DNA from: Pedobacter schmidteae
Lineage (GTDB): Bacteria > Bacteroidota > Bacteroidia > Sphingobacteriales > Sphingobacteriaceae
NCBI RefSeq assembly: GCF_900564155.1
Contig: NZ_LS999839.1
Location: 3,717,097-3,781,096 of the forward strand
DNA: 64,000 bases
Reading direction: 5' to 3'
Shown one piece after another: positions 18,904 through 27,126 of the stretch (within the stretch, counting starts at the first letter, position 1; each line of letters begins with the position of its first letter). The notes under the pieces were generated by a model. The model was given only the letters and a program-made list of their open reading frames with translations, made no database searches and had not been told where the DNA came from. The position numbers and the translations under genes are program-made.

Positions 18904-20556
18904 ATGAAAAAAGAATTACATGTTTTCCTGGCTCTGGTAATTTCCGGAGCAATCCTGGTGGGCTGTGCAAAGGATAAGGGAGATTATAACTACCATGACA
19001 TCAATACGCTTAAGCTCTCAACAGATATGAACGGAACTGATCCGAATGTATTTATTACACCAGATTCTATTGATTTAAGACAGAACGATAGTTTAAAGGT
19101 GAGGCTAAAAATAGATCAGTCCCTGGCCAGCTCAAAAGGGTTGTCTTACCAATGGCTCATTACCCAATATGAACAATCGGCTGCCAATCCGCCTTCGTAT
19201 GTAATTGGGAATACGGCAGAGTTAAAAACCAGGATAACCCTGGTGCCCAACCTGTATCGTCTGGTGGCGAAAGTAACCGATAAAAGTACAGATGTTTCCT
19301 ACTATAAAACCTTTTCTTTGAATGTATCCGGCTCCGAATGGGGTGCCGAAGGCTGGCTGGTTTTACAGGAGCAGTCCGGCGGATCAGACATTTCGGTAAT
19401 TACCACCAGGGATGGAACCGTAAAAGGAAAAGTTTTTAATGATGTTTACACCATAGCAAATGGGCATAAACTGCCTGTAGGTACAAGCAAGATAAATGTA
19501 ATCAATTATGGAACAGCCTTGCGTGCACAAAAAGTATCTCTCTTTTATCCGAATGGTGGGCTGCAGCTCAGAAGTATCGATTTTGCAGATTCAACAAAAG
19601 CGGAGAATTGGTTTGCAGGGGTACCTGCATCAATGAACCTGCAGGCAAATGGCTCTGCCGGTGGTTCAAGTGCCGGATGGGAATATGTAATTGTAAATAA
19701 TCAAATTGCCTATCGCCAGTTTGGAAGTGTAGCCCATTTAGCTAACCCACCACTTTTCTTTCCTCCTTTCGAAGGACTTTCAGTTGCTCCTTTTGTAATT
19801 CATGCTGCTTCCAGTGATCAGTTCTATACACTTTTTGATAAGGCGAACAAGGGCTTTGTGCTCTTCAATGCCTCCTCGTCAGTACTTACAAGTCCACCGG
19901 CTTATGCGGCGGCATCGACAAATCTGGACCCTGTAACGGGTAGCGGATTTGACCTCAGGAATATGAAGGATAACCTGATCTATGCTGAAAATGCACAGCC
20001 TATGACAGCCGGTAGTGCAATTTACTGGAACTGTTTCTTCAGAAATGATGCGGGAAACAATACCTACCTGGTTCAGTTCCTTCGTAATCTGTCGTACGCC
20101 AATAACTTTACAACAGGCCGCTTCCAGTTAAAAGAAACCTCCTGTCCGGGTATCAATTCGGCAACCATCTTTGCCAATCCCACATTTCTTCCTCTACCAA
20201 GAGGGCTGTTTTATTATGTGAATGGGAATAAAATATATACCTGTACCGTAAATAACCTGACGGGTTCAGTGGCATCTGCAAGCCTGACTTTCGCTTCCGG
20301 CACCATAATCAAAGCGATGAAGATATTCAATTCCGGTTATACCGCGGCCAACATTACAGCACTCGGTATACCTGAAGGTAAAGTACTGGTGGTGGCCACG
20401 GATGAAACAGCAAGTGGAGGAGGAAATAAGGTATACTTTTTTAACCTGAATGCCCAAACGGGTGCTATCCTTGGTTCGCCCTCATCTCCGGCCGATGTAT
20501 ATACAGGCTTTGATAAAATTACTGATATCGTATTTAAAAAGGCCCTTGGCCGATAA
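18904..20556 (+). CDS. PKD-like family lipoprotein (locus A)
   Basis: 550 residues. Lipobox VGCAKDKGDYNYHDIN is characteristic of the Bacteroidota 'PKD-like family protein' lipoproteins. The first third resembles PKD/Ig-like repeats (LSYQWLITQYEQS, LYRLVAKVTDKST); the remainder has repeating Trp/Gly motifs such as WGAEGWLVLQEQ and may form a beta-propeller-like surface domain. No catalytic motif is seen. It is the fourth member of the SusC-SusD-DUF4843-PKD cassette; the same family occupies the same slot in locus B. A 124-base spacer upstream contains a short repeat of its own start region. Confidence 0.85.
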   Translation: MKKELHVFLALVISGAILVGCAKDKGDYNYHDINTLKLSTDMNGTDPNVFITPDSIDLRQNDSLKVRLKIDQSLASSKGLSYQWLITQYEQSAANPPSYVIGNTAELKTRITLVPNLYRLVAKVTDKSTDVSYYKTFSLNVSGSEWGAEGWLVLQEQSGGSDISVITTRDGTVKGKVFNDVYTIANGHKLPVGTSKINVINYGTALRAQKVSLFYPNGGLQLRSIDFADSTKAENWFAGVPASMNLQANGSAGGSSAGWEYVIVNNQIAYRQFGSVAHLANPPLFFPPFEGLSVAPFVIHAASSDQFYTLFDKANKGFVLFNASSSVLTSPPAYAAASTNLDPVTGSGFDLRNMKDNLIYAENAQPMTAGSAIYWNCFFRNDAGNNTYLVQFLRNLSYANNFTTGRFQLKETSCPGINSATIFANPTFLPLPRGLFYYVNGNKIYTCTVNNLTGSVASASLTFASGTIIKAMKIFNSGYTAANITALGIPEGKVLVVATDETASGGGNKVYFFNLNAQTGAILGSPSSPADVYTGFDKITDIVFKKALGR

Positions 20557-20585
20557 AAATAAATAATCACTTTTTAATAATAATT

Positions 20586-23087
20586 ATGAAATTAAAGTTT
20601 ATCCCTGTTTTTGTTTTTGCAATGTTTGCAGTTGAAACAGGCTTTTCACAAGATTCTACTGCGGTTAAAAAGCCTGCAATAGTAGCCAAATTAAAACCAT
20701 ATAACGAGGTTATTACTGCAAAATCTGTTACAAAAACAGGTTTGTTTAAAGTTCATAAAGTGGATGAACGCTATTATTTTGAAATTCCTGATGTACTGTT
20801 GTCAAGAGCATTTATATTTTCTACGCGTTTGAGCAAGGTACCTACGGGAAGTCCCCGTTTTGGTGGCGACCTGATGAACAGTATGATTGTTTCATTGGAA
20901 AAGGCCCCCGGTGATAAATTGTATGTGCGTGCGGTAACCAATGTTGCGCAAAGCGATGAAAGTAACGAGTTAGCAAAAGCAGTTAAAAATTCAACGATTG
21001 ATCCGATCATCATGGTATTGGATTTAAAAACCAGGAGCAATGACGGTAAATCATCAGTTATAGATATGACCGATTTTTTCCTGAAAGATAACCTGATTTC
21101 TGGTTTTCATCCGGCGGCTAAAAGACAAATGGGAACCGGTACACCTGCTGCCGATAGGTCCGCTATTTTATCGATGGAAGCCTATCCCGTTAATATTGAA
21201 GTGAAATCAATGAAAACCTATTCACTGGGGGCGGCGGCGAAACCTGCTGGTGAGGGCGCAGATGCATCAGCGGCGACACCAACACCTTCAAATGCAGGCG
21301 TTACATTTGAGATCAGCAATTCGGTAATGGTATTGCCTGAAAACGCCATGCAGCTTCAGGCTTTCGATCCACGTGTAGGTTTCAAATCTGATGACTATGC
21401 TGTTTTTTCTGATCAGCAGCAAAAGGTTGACAAGCGACGTTATATCATCAAAAACAGGCTGGAAATCAGACCAGAAGATTTAAACCGTTATAAAGCCGGT
21501 AAACTCGTTGAGCCTAAAGAGCCATTGGTATATTATATAGACCCGGCAACTCCTAAACAATACCGGAAATACATGATTGCGGGGATCAACAATTGGAACG
21601 AAGCATTTAAGGAAGCGGGTTTCAAAAATGCGATTATCGGTAAGGAATGGCCTGAAAACGACAAATCGATGGACCTGGAAGACGGACGTTTTCGTGTAAT
21701 CCGTTATATGCCCTCAGCCAGTCCGTTTTTTGACAACAACCAGGTAGCAGATCCGCGCACGGGCGAGATTGTACAGACCTATATCGGCTGGTCTCACAGC
21801 CAGGTTAAAACACTTCATGATTGGTACATGGTGCAGGCGGGAGCTGCTGATGCTGGTGCGAGAAATATGAAATTTAGCGAAGAGTTGATGGGAGCACTGA
21901 TTACCGCTGAGGTTAGCCGTACTGTGGGCTTCACATTGGGCTTAACTGAAAACCTTGGCGGTAGTTCGACCATCCCGGTTGAGCGGTTAAGAGATAAAAA
22001 CTACCTGGCAAACCATCCTTTCAACAATTCAATTATGGATTATACCCATTATAATTATGTGGCACAGCCTGGTGATATGGTTCCGCGTAAAGGCCTGATC
22101 CCGCAGATTGGTGCATATGATAAATGGGCAATTAAGTGGGGATACAGCTATACAGGTACAACTGATTTTGAACAGGATAAAAAAATCCGTTTGAAATGGA
22201 TCAACGAAAATGTAAAGCCAGGTTCCGGCTTGTTATATGCTAATCAGCCTGCCGGAATAAAACCCCAGGAAATTACAGATCCATCTGCACAATGGGAAGA
22301 CTTAAGCAATAATCCTATTAAGGCTGCAGAATATGGAATAAAGAACCTGAAATATGTGATGGCAAACCTGGTTAAATGGACAACTACTGACGAAAATACC
22401 TATTATAACACTTCTGATATTTATTATATACTGGTGAACCAGTATTCGTTTTTTATGCGACATGCCTTTACACAGATCGGCGGGATAACTGAGGATATCA
22501 AAAGTATAAACCAGGCTGGTGATGTTTATGCCCCGGTTCCTAAAACAACACAGCGGGCGGCAATTGCTTTTTTAAACAAAGAAGTATTTAATACCCCGGA
22601 TTGGATTTTTAACCCTGAAGTGTTAAATAAATTCAGAAAACCAGCTAAGAAAGAGGAAGTTACTAAAATGCAGGAAGATGCGATTTTTTACCTTATTTCG
22701 ACGGCCAGGCTTTTCCGTATGAATGCGGTTACCATGCGTTATGGCAAAGAAAAAGCATATACGGTTGATGAGATGCTGACAGATTTAAGAAAAGGTCTTT
22801 TTGCAGAGGTACAAAACCGTCAATTGGTTGACGGAAACAAGCGGTACCTGCAGAAGGTAGCTGTAACCTATTTACTTAAAGCTCTGGCAGAGGGGGAACA
22901 ACTCCCTGATCCGACCAAAGATGGCCTGATCGCCGGTACAGATGTTCCGGTAGTCCTAAGATCGCAGTTAAATGCGATTATGGAGCAATGCAAAGCAGCT
23001 GTTCCTGCCTATAAGGACATGGTAATGGTGTCGCACCTTAAATATATTTCGGAGAAGATCAATAACGCTTTAAACCCGAAGAATTAA
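20586..23087 (+). CDS. DUF5117-type metalloprotease homologue with destroyed zinc site (pseudoprotease)
   Basis: 833 residues with signal peptide (VFAMFAVETGFSQ). Domain order matches the secreted Bacteroidota family DUF5118-DUF5117-DUF4953: N-terminal ITAKSVTKTGLFKVHKV, middle VYYIDPATPKQYRKY and INNWNEAFKEAGFKNAI, then the metallopeptidase part. Where the neighbour reads SHEVGHTLGLRH, this protein reads SRTVGFTLGLTE, so the three zinc His and the catalytic Glu become Arg, Phe, Glu and Thr. Surrounding blocks (SSTIPVERLRD, SIMDYTHYNYVAQP, YDKWAIKWGYSYTG) are preserved, and the frame is full-length. I infer a non-catalytic partner or binding protein. Genes on both sides are the same strand with 29- and 35-base gaps. 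Confidence 0.88.
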   Translation: MKLKFIPVFVFAMFAVETGFSQDSTAVKKPAIVAKLKPYNEVITAKSVTKTGLFKVHKVDERYYFEIPDVLLSRAFIFSTRLSKVPTGSPRFGGDLMNSMIVSLEKAPGDKLYVRAVTNVAQSDESNELAKAVKNSTIDPIIMVLDLKTRSNDGKSSVIDMTDFFLKDNLISGFHPAAKRQMGTGTPAADRSAILSMEAYPVNIEVKSMKTYSLGAAAKPAGEGADASAATPTPSNAGVTFEISNSVMVLPENAMQLQAFDPRVGFKSDDYAVFSDQQQKVDKRRYIIKNRLEIRPEDLNRYKAGKLVEPKEPLVYYIDPATPKQYRKYMIAGINNWNEAFKEAGFKNAIIGKEWPENDKSMDLEDGRFRVIRYMPSASPFFDNNQVADPRTGEIVQTYIGWSHSQVKTLHDWYMVQAGAADAGARNMKFSEELMGALITAEVSRTVGFTLGLTENLGGSSTIPVERLRDKNYLANHPFNNSIMDYTHYNYVAQPGDMVPRKGLIPQIGAYDKWAIKWGYSYTGTTDFEQDKKIRLKWINENVKPGSGLLYANQPAGIKPQEITDPSAQWEDLSNNPIKAAEYGIKNLKYVMANLVKWTTTDENTYYNTSDIYYILVNQYSFFMRHAFTQIGGITEDIKSINQAGDVYAPVPKTTQRAAIAFLNKEVFNTPDWIFNPEVLNKFRKPAKKEEVTKMQEDAIFYLISTARLFRMNAVTMRYGKEKAYTVDEMLTDLRKGLFAEVQNRQLVDGNKRYLQKVAVTYLLKALAEGEQLPDPTKDGLIAGTDVPVVLRSQLNAIMEQCKAAVPAYKDMVMVSHLKYISEKINNALNPKN

Positions 23088-23122
23088 CAATTTGAATTTT
23101 ATATTAAGATAACAGGTAGATA

Positions 23123-25645
23123 ATGAGATTAAAGTTCATAGGGATAGTGGTGCTGGGGTTGTGCAGTACTTCGCTGTTTGCACAAGATAAAAAAGAAAAG
23201 CAACCGGTTTCAAAAGCTGATACCGTAAAAAAAACAGATCCACTCAAAATGATCATTACCGCTAATACGGTAGTTCAAAAAGGTTTATTCAATATTTATA
23301 AAACCGGGGATAAATATTATTTCGAAATCCCTGATTCCCTTTTAACAAGAGAATTGCTTTTAACCAATTGGTTGGTTAAGGTTCCGGGTGGTAGTCCGAA
23401 ATATGGTGGTGAACAGATGGATCAGAAAACCATCTTGTTCGACAAAGGCTTAGGGAAAAAAATCAATCTGCGGATAGTGGGGATATCTACCAAAGCAGAT
23501 CCGGGTAATGTGATCGCAAAAGCTGTCGAAAACTCAAACATCAATGTGATTGCTACTGTATTTGACCTGAAAGCCAGGGGTAAAGATGATAAGAGTTCTT
23601 TTATTGAGGTAACAGATTTTCTTCAAAAAGAAAACCCTTTTACCAAACTAGGAGAGGAAGTAACCAAAAAGTTGAGTTTAGGTGGTATTGCGGCTGACAG
23701 AAGTTATTTAAAGAGCATCACAGCTTATCCGATCAATCTTACAATGAAATCGGTTCGTACTTACTCTGCTACTCCACCGGCTAAGCCTACTCCATTTGCT
23801 CCGGTTCTGGATGCTGCCAGAATTGGTAATGCAGTTACGCTGGAAGTTTCAACATCTATTTTGCTGATGCCTGAAAAGCCAATGGTTGGTCGTGAATTCG
23901 ACTTGCGCGTGGGCTACTTCGCCAATGGGTATATTCCACTTACCGACGATCAGCAAAACCCCAGCTTTAAATCTTTTATTGTCCGTTACCGGATGGAGCC
24001 TAAAGCTGAGGATATGGAAAAGTATAAGAGAGGTGAACTGGTTGAACCCAAACAGCCTATTGTATATTATATAGATCCTGCCACACCTAAACAATGGCGT
24101 CCTTATCTTATCCAGGGGATAAATGACTGGAATGAGGCATTTAAGGATGCTGGTTTTAAGAATGCGATTATCGGTAAAGAATGGCCTCAAAACGATACGA
24201 CCATGAGCCTTGAAGACGCGCGTTATAAGGTATTACGTTACCTGCCTTCGGAGACGGCCAATGCTTATGGACCTAATATTCATGATCCAAGAAGTGGAGA
24301 GATCCTGCAAAGTTACATAGGCTGGTACCATAATGTAATGACATTGGTGCACGATTGGTATATGCTTCAGGCAGGTCCAAATGATCCAAGAGCACGTACC
24401 ATGACATTCAGTGATGAGTTGATGGGCGAGTTGATCCGTTTTATATCTTCCCATGAAGTGGGGCATACACTTGGCTTAAGGCATAATATGGGGGCAAGCA
24501 GTCAGACCCCGGTTGAAAAGTTGAGAGACAAAGCCTGGGTGGAGAAACATGGACATAGTGTTTCGATTATGGATTATGCTCGTTTTAACTATGTAGCACA
24601 GCCAGAAGATGGAATTGGCCCGGATGGCATTATGCCCCGCATCAATGATTATGATAAATGGGCAATTAAATGGGGTTACGCTTATACTGGGGCAAAAAGT
24701 ATTGAGGCCGACCGGAAAATTGTTTCTAAATGGATTGTTGATAGTTTGGCTGCAAACCCTAAATTATGGTTTGGTGGTGAAGGGTTAAACAATGATGCCC
24801 GTTGCCAGACTGAAGATGTTGGTGATAACAGTATGGAAGCAAGTGCCTATGGCATTAAAAACCTGAAATATGTACTGGCACACTTACCGGAATGGACAAA
24901 GGAAGAAGGTGATTTATACAAAAACCTTACCCAGATGTATGTTCAGCTAATTAATCAATATAATCGTTATGTGAACCATGTGGTTAAGAATATTGCCAGC
25001 GTATATGAGACTATCAAGTATCCGGGACAGGAAGGTGATGTATATGAATCGGCACCGATCGGGAAACAAAGGGCTGCTGTAGCCTTTTTAAATAAGGAGG
25101 TTTTTGATACGCCGTATTGGCTGATCGATACGGATATTTTGAATAAAATCGGTAATCCGATGCGCAATAGTAGTGTTAAGATTATTCAGGACAGGCAAAT
25201 GGAGGCAGTGTTCAACGATCGTGTATTCAATACTTTATACATGATGCAGGAACGCTTCGGCACAAAAGATACCTATTCGATCTCTGGATTACTGGCAGAT
25301 ATGAAGGCAGGTGTATGGGCAGAGCTTAACACGCATAAGCCGGTTGACCAGTTCCGTCGTGATGTGCAGAAATCATACGTGAATGCACTTTTGAGAAGCA
25401 TGAAAGAGGCCGAAGTTGGTAACAATGCTATAGGCTTATTGTTTGGAGGTAACCAGGCAGCAGAAATGGCACCGCTGACTACCGGAACTGATATAGGAGC
25501 ATTAATTGCAGTTCATCTGGATGATTTACGTAAAGATATCCTGAAGGCTATTCCAGCTGCAGCTGATACAGATTCAAAGGAGCATCTGCAATATGTTGCA
25601 AATTATATCAAGAAAGCGTTAGATAACCGTTTTAATGTTAAATAA
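23123..25645 (+). CDS. Zinc-dependent metalloprotease, DUF5117/DUF4953 type (active-site intact)
   Basis: 840 residues, paralogue of the preceding gene along its whole length. Signal peptide ends near LFAQ. The gluzincin/metzincin-like motif SHEVGHTLGLRHNMG is intact, giving HExxH plus a third His, and is followed by SIMDYARFNYVAQP with the Met-turn-like segment. Family members are secreted or periplasmic; the physiological substrate is unknown. It probably cleaves proteins or peptides handled by the adjacent SusCD complexes. A terminator-like hairpin follows 15 bases after its stop. Confidence 0.92.
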   Translation: MRLKFIGIVVLGLCSTSLFAQDKKEKQPVSKADTVKKTDPLKMIITANTVVQKGLFNIYKTGDKYYFEIPDSLLTRELLLTNWLVKVPGGSPKYGGEQMDQKTILFDKGLGKKINLRIVGISTKADPGNVIAKAVENSNINVIATVFDLKARGKDDKSSFIEVTDFLQKENPFTKLGEEVTKKLSLGGIAADRSYLKSITAYPINLTMKSVRTYSATPPAKPTPFAPVLDAARIGNAVTLEVSTSILLMPEKPMVGREFDLRVGYFANGYIPLTDDQQNPSFKSFIVRYRMEPKAEDMEKYKRGELVEPKQPIVYYIDPATPKQWRPYLIQGINDWNEAFKDAGFKNAIIGKEWPQNDTTMSLEDARYKVLRYLPSETANAYGPNIHDPRSGEILQSYIGWYHNVMTLVHDWYMLQAGPNDPRARTMTFSDELMGELIRFISSHEVGHTLGLRHNMGASSQTPVEKLRDKAWVEKHGHSVSIMDYARFNYVAQPEDGIGPDGIMPRINDYDKWAIKWGYAYTGAKSIEADRKIVSKWIVDSLAANPKLWFGGEGLNNDARCQTEDVGDNSMEASAYGIKNLKYVLAHLPEWTKEEGDLYKNLTQMYVQLINQYNRYVNHVVKNIASVYETIKYPGQEGDVYESAPIGKQRAAVAFLNKEVFDTPYWLIDTDILNKIGNPMRNSSVKIIQDRQMEAVFNDRVFNTLYMMQERFGTKDTYSISGLLADMKAGVWAELNTHKPVDQFRRDVQKSYVNALLRSMKEAEVGNNAIGLLFGGNQAAEMAPLTTGTDIGALIAVHLDDLRKDILKAIPAAADTDSKEHLQYVANYIKKALDNRFNVK

Positions 25646-25659
25646 GTTTTAAATGAAGA

Positions 25660-25699
25660 GGCTGTATCCATAAATGAAAATTTGAATACAGCCTTTTTT
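25660..25699 (+). terminator. Intrinsic terminator-like hairpin between metalloprotease and TlpA genes
   Basis: GGCTGTAT (25660-25667) and ATACAGCC (25686-25693) form a perfect 8-bp stem with an 18-base loop followed directly by six T. The next gene starts 26 bases later on the same strand, leaving little room for a new promoter. Confidence 0.75.
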
Positions 25700-25724
25700 G
25701 TTAGAAAACAATTCTAAACAAGGG

Positions 25725-27125
25725 ATGATAAAAAAGTTATTTGCAGTCATTACATACTGCGCTTTAAATATGACTGCTGCTGATGCAGCTCCAGTCAAAA
25801 CAATCATTAGCTGTACGGTGCATGGGCCAAAAGTAAGCGCTGTAAATCTGTACACACTAAAGGATGGTCGTGCGATGAGTTTAGGCTTTCAACGACCTGA
25901 TGCCAATGGAAATTGTACGTTCAATGTTGATGAAAAGAAAGAAGGCGTTTATTTTTTTGCGAAAGCGGGAGGTAAAGGATCGGATTATAAATATGTAATT
26001 TATCTTAAAGCTGGTGATCATCAGAAAATAGATTTCTATCTGGAGCAGACTTCTGTTGAGTACGACAGATGTGTGGTGAATAAACCCAGTTCTGAAACTG
26101 TAGTCATCCAGAAATGGACAACTGCTTTAAATGATTATGTTAAAACCGTATTTGTAAAAAGAGATAGCACCTATATTAAATATTCCGAAATTGAAAAGAA
26201 AGCTGGTTTATTCTTAACCACCAATAAGACTGCTAATGTCTTTTTTAATAATTGGATGAAGGATAAAGTGAACACAGATCTAAAATATCTGCGAGCAGCT
26301 AATTTTTTTGGTTTTGGGAAACGTTTAAATAGCCGTTACGACAGTAGTAGCGTTGTAAAAAACTTTTACAAACCTTTGCTGGATAAAGGAATTGTTTCCA
26401 ATCCGGGGTTGCTGAAATCTGAACACGGGATGGATTTATTGAACTATGTTTTTGCTTATTGGGAATTTAACAAGAGGAAAAGCGGAGAAGGGCTGGCCAT
26501 GGCTCCATTCTCTGAGAATATGCAGTTTATGACCAATAATGAAGTAAAAGCGGCTTATCTAGCTTACAAGATCCAACCGATCAAGACTTATGAGGATTTT
26601 GTTAAACAGGTTCAGCCTTACAAGGCTTTGTTGGTGACTGCGGAACATAAAGCCGTTTATCAGAAAAAATATGAAGAGCTGTACCTCTATGCTAAAGGAA
26701 CGCCCGGTTATAATTTTGAGTTGCAAGATGTGAACGATAAGACCTATACCTTAGCTGGTTTTAAAGGTAAAGTGGTAGTCATTGATATGTGGGCAATGTG
26801 GTGTGCCCCATGTTTGGCCGAGAAGCCGGTGATGGAGAAAATAGCACATGAATTGAAAGACAGGGACGATATCGTTTTTGTGGGGGTATCCGTTGACGGT
26901 CTTAACAGAAGGGACATCTGGAAAGGCTTTGTTAAAAAAAATGGCTTTACCAGTATTGAGCTCTTATCAAATGCTACGGAATCCATTCAAAAATATTACA
27001 GGATAGAAGGCATCCCACGTTTTTTGATTTTTGACCGTGAAGGCAAAATTGTAACGGTTGATGCACCCATGCCCTCATCTGGCAGGTTCAAAAAAATAGT
27101 AGAGGATGTATTAGCAGCAAAATAA
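25725..27125 (+). CDS. TlpA-like thioredoxin-fold protein, CAPC active site (locus A)
   Basis: 466 residues. The frame can be extended to a TTG at 25698 inside the terminator T-run, but the ATG at 25725 gives a normal signal (KKLFAVITYCALNMTAADA) and is preceded by AAGGG. An N-terminal DUF4369-like beta domain is followed by a helical middle region and a C-terminal TlpA/AhpC-like domain (GFKGKVVVIDMWAMWCAPCL) with the redox CxxC. Ends with the cis-Pro segment IEGIPRFLIFD. Proteins of this kind reduce or exchange disulfides in the periplasm. The downstream paralogue begins one base after its stop. Confidence 0.9.
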   Translation: MIKKLFAVITYCALNMTAADAAPVKTIISCTVHGPKVSAVNLYTLKDGRAMSLGFQRPDANGNCTFNVDEKKEGVYFFAKAGGKGSDYKYVIYLKAGDHQKIDFYLEQTSVEYDRCVVNKPSSETVVIQKWTTALNDYVKTVFVKRDSTYIKYSEIEKKAGLFLTTNKTANVFFNNWMKDKVNTDLKYLRAANFFGFGKRLNSRYDSSSVVKNFYKPLLDKGIVSNPGLLKSEHGMDLLNYVFAYWEFNKRKSGEGLAMAPFSENMQFMTNNEVKAAYLAYKIQPIKTYEDFVKQVQPYKALLVTAEHKAVYQKKYEELYLYAKGTPGYNFELQDVNDKTYTLAGFKGKVVVIDMWAMWCAPCLAEKPVMEKIAHELKDRDDIVFVGVSVDGLNRRDIWKGFVKKNGFTSIELLSNATESIQKYYRIEGIPRFLIFDREGKIVTVDAPMPSSGRFKKIVEDVLAAK

Positions 27126-27126
27126 A

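Noticed and set aside
20586..23087. The zinc-motif change as a sequencing error or frameshift
   Set aside because: The reading frame and motifs on both sides are continuous and the substitutions affect separate codons, so a single error cannot explain it.
25698..25724. TTG start extending the first locus A TlpA gene upstream
   Set aside because: It lies within the T-run of the terminator; the ATG at 25725 gives a proper signal peptide.
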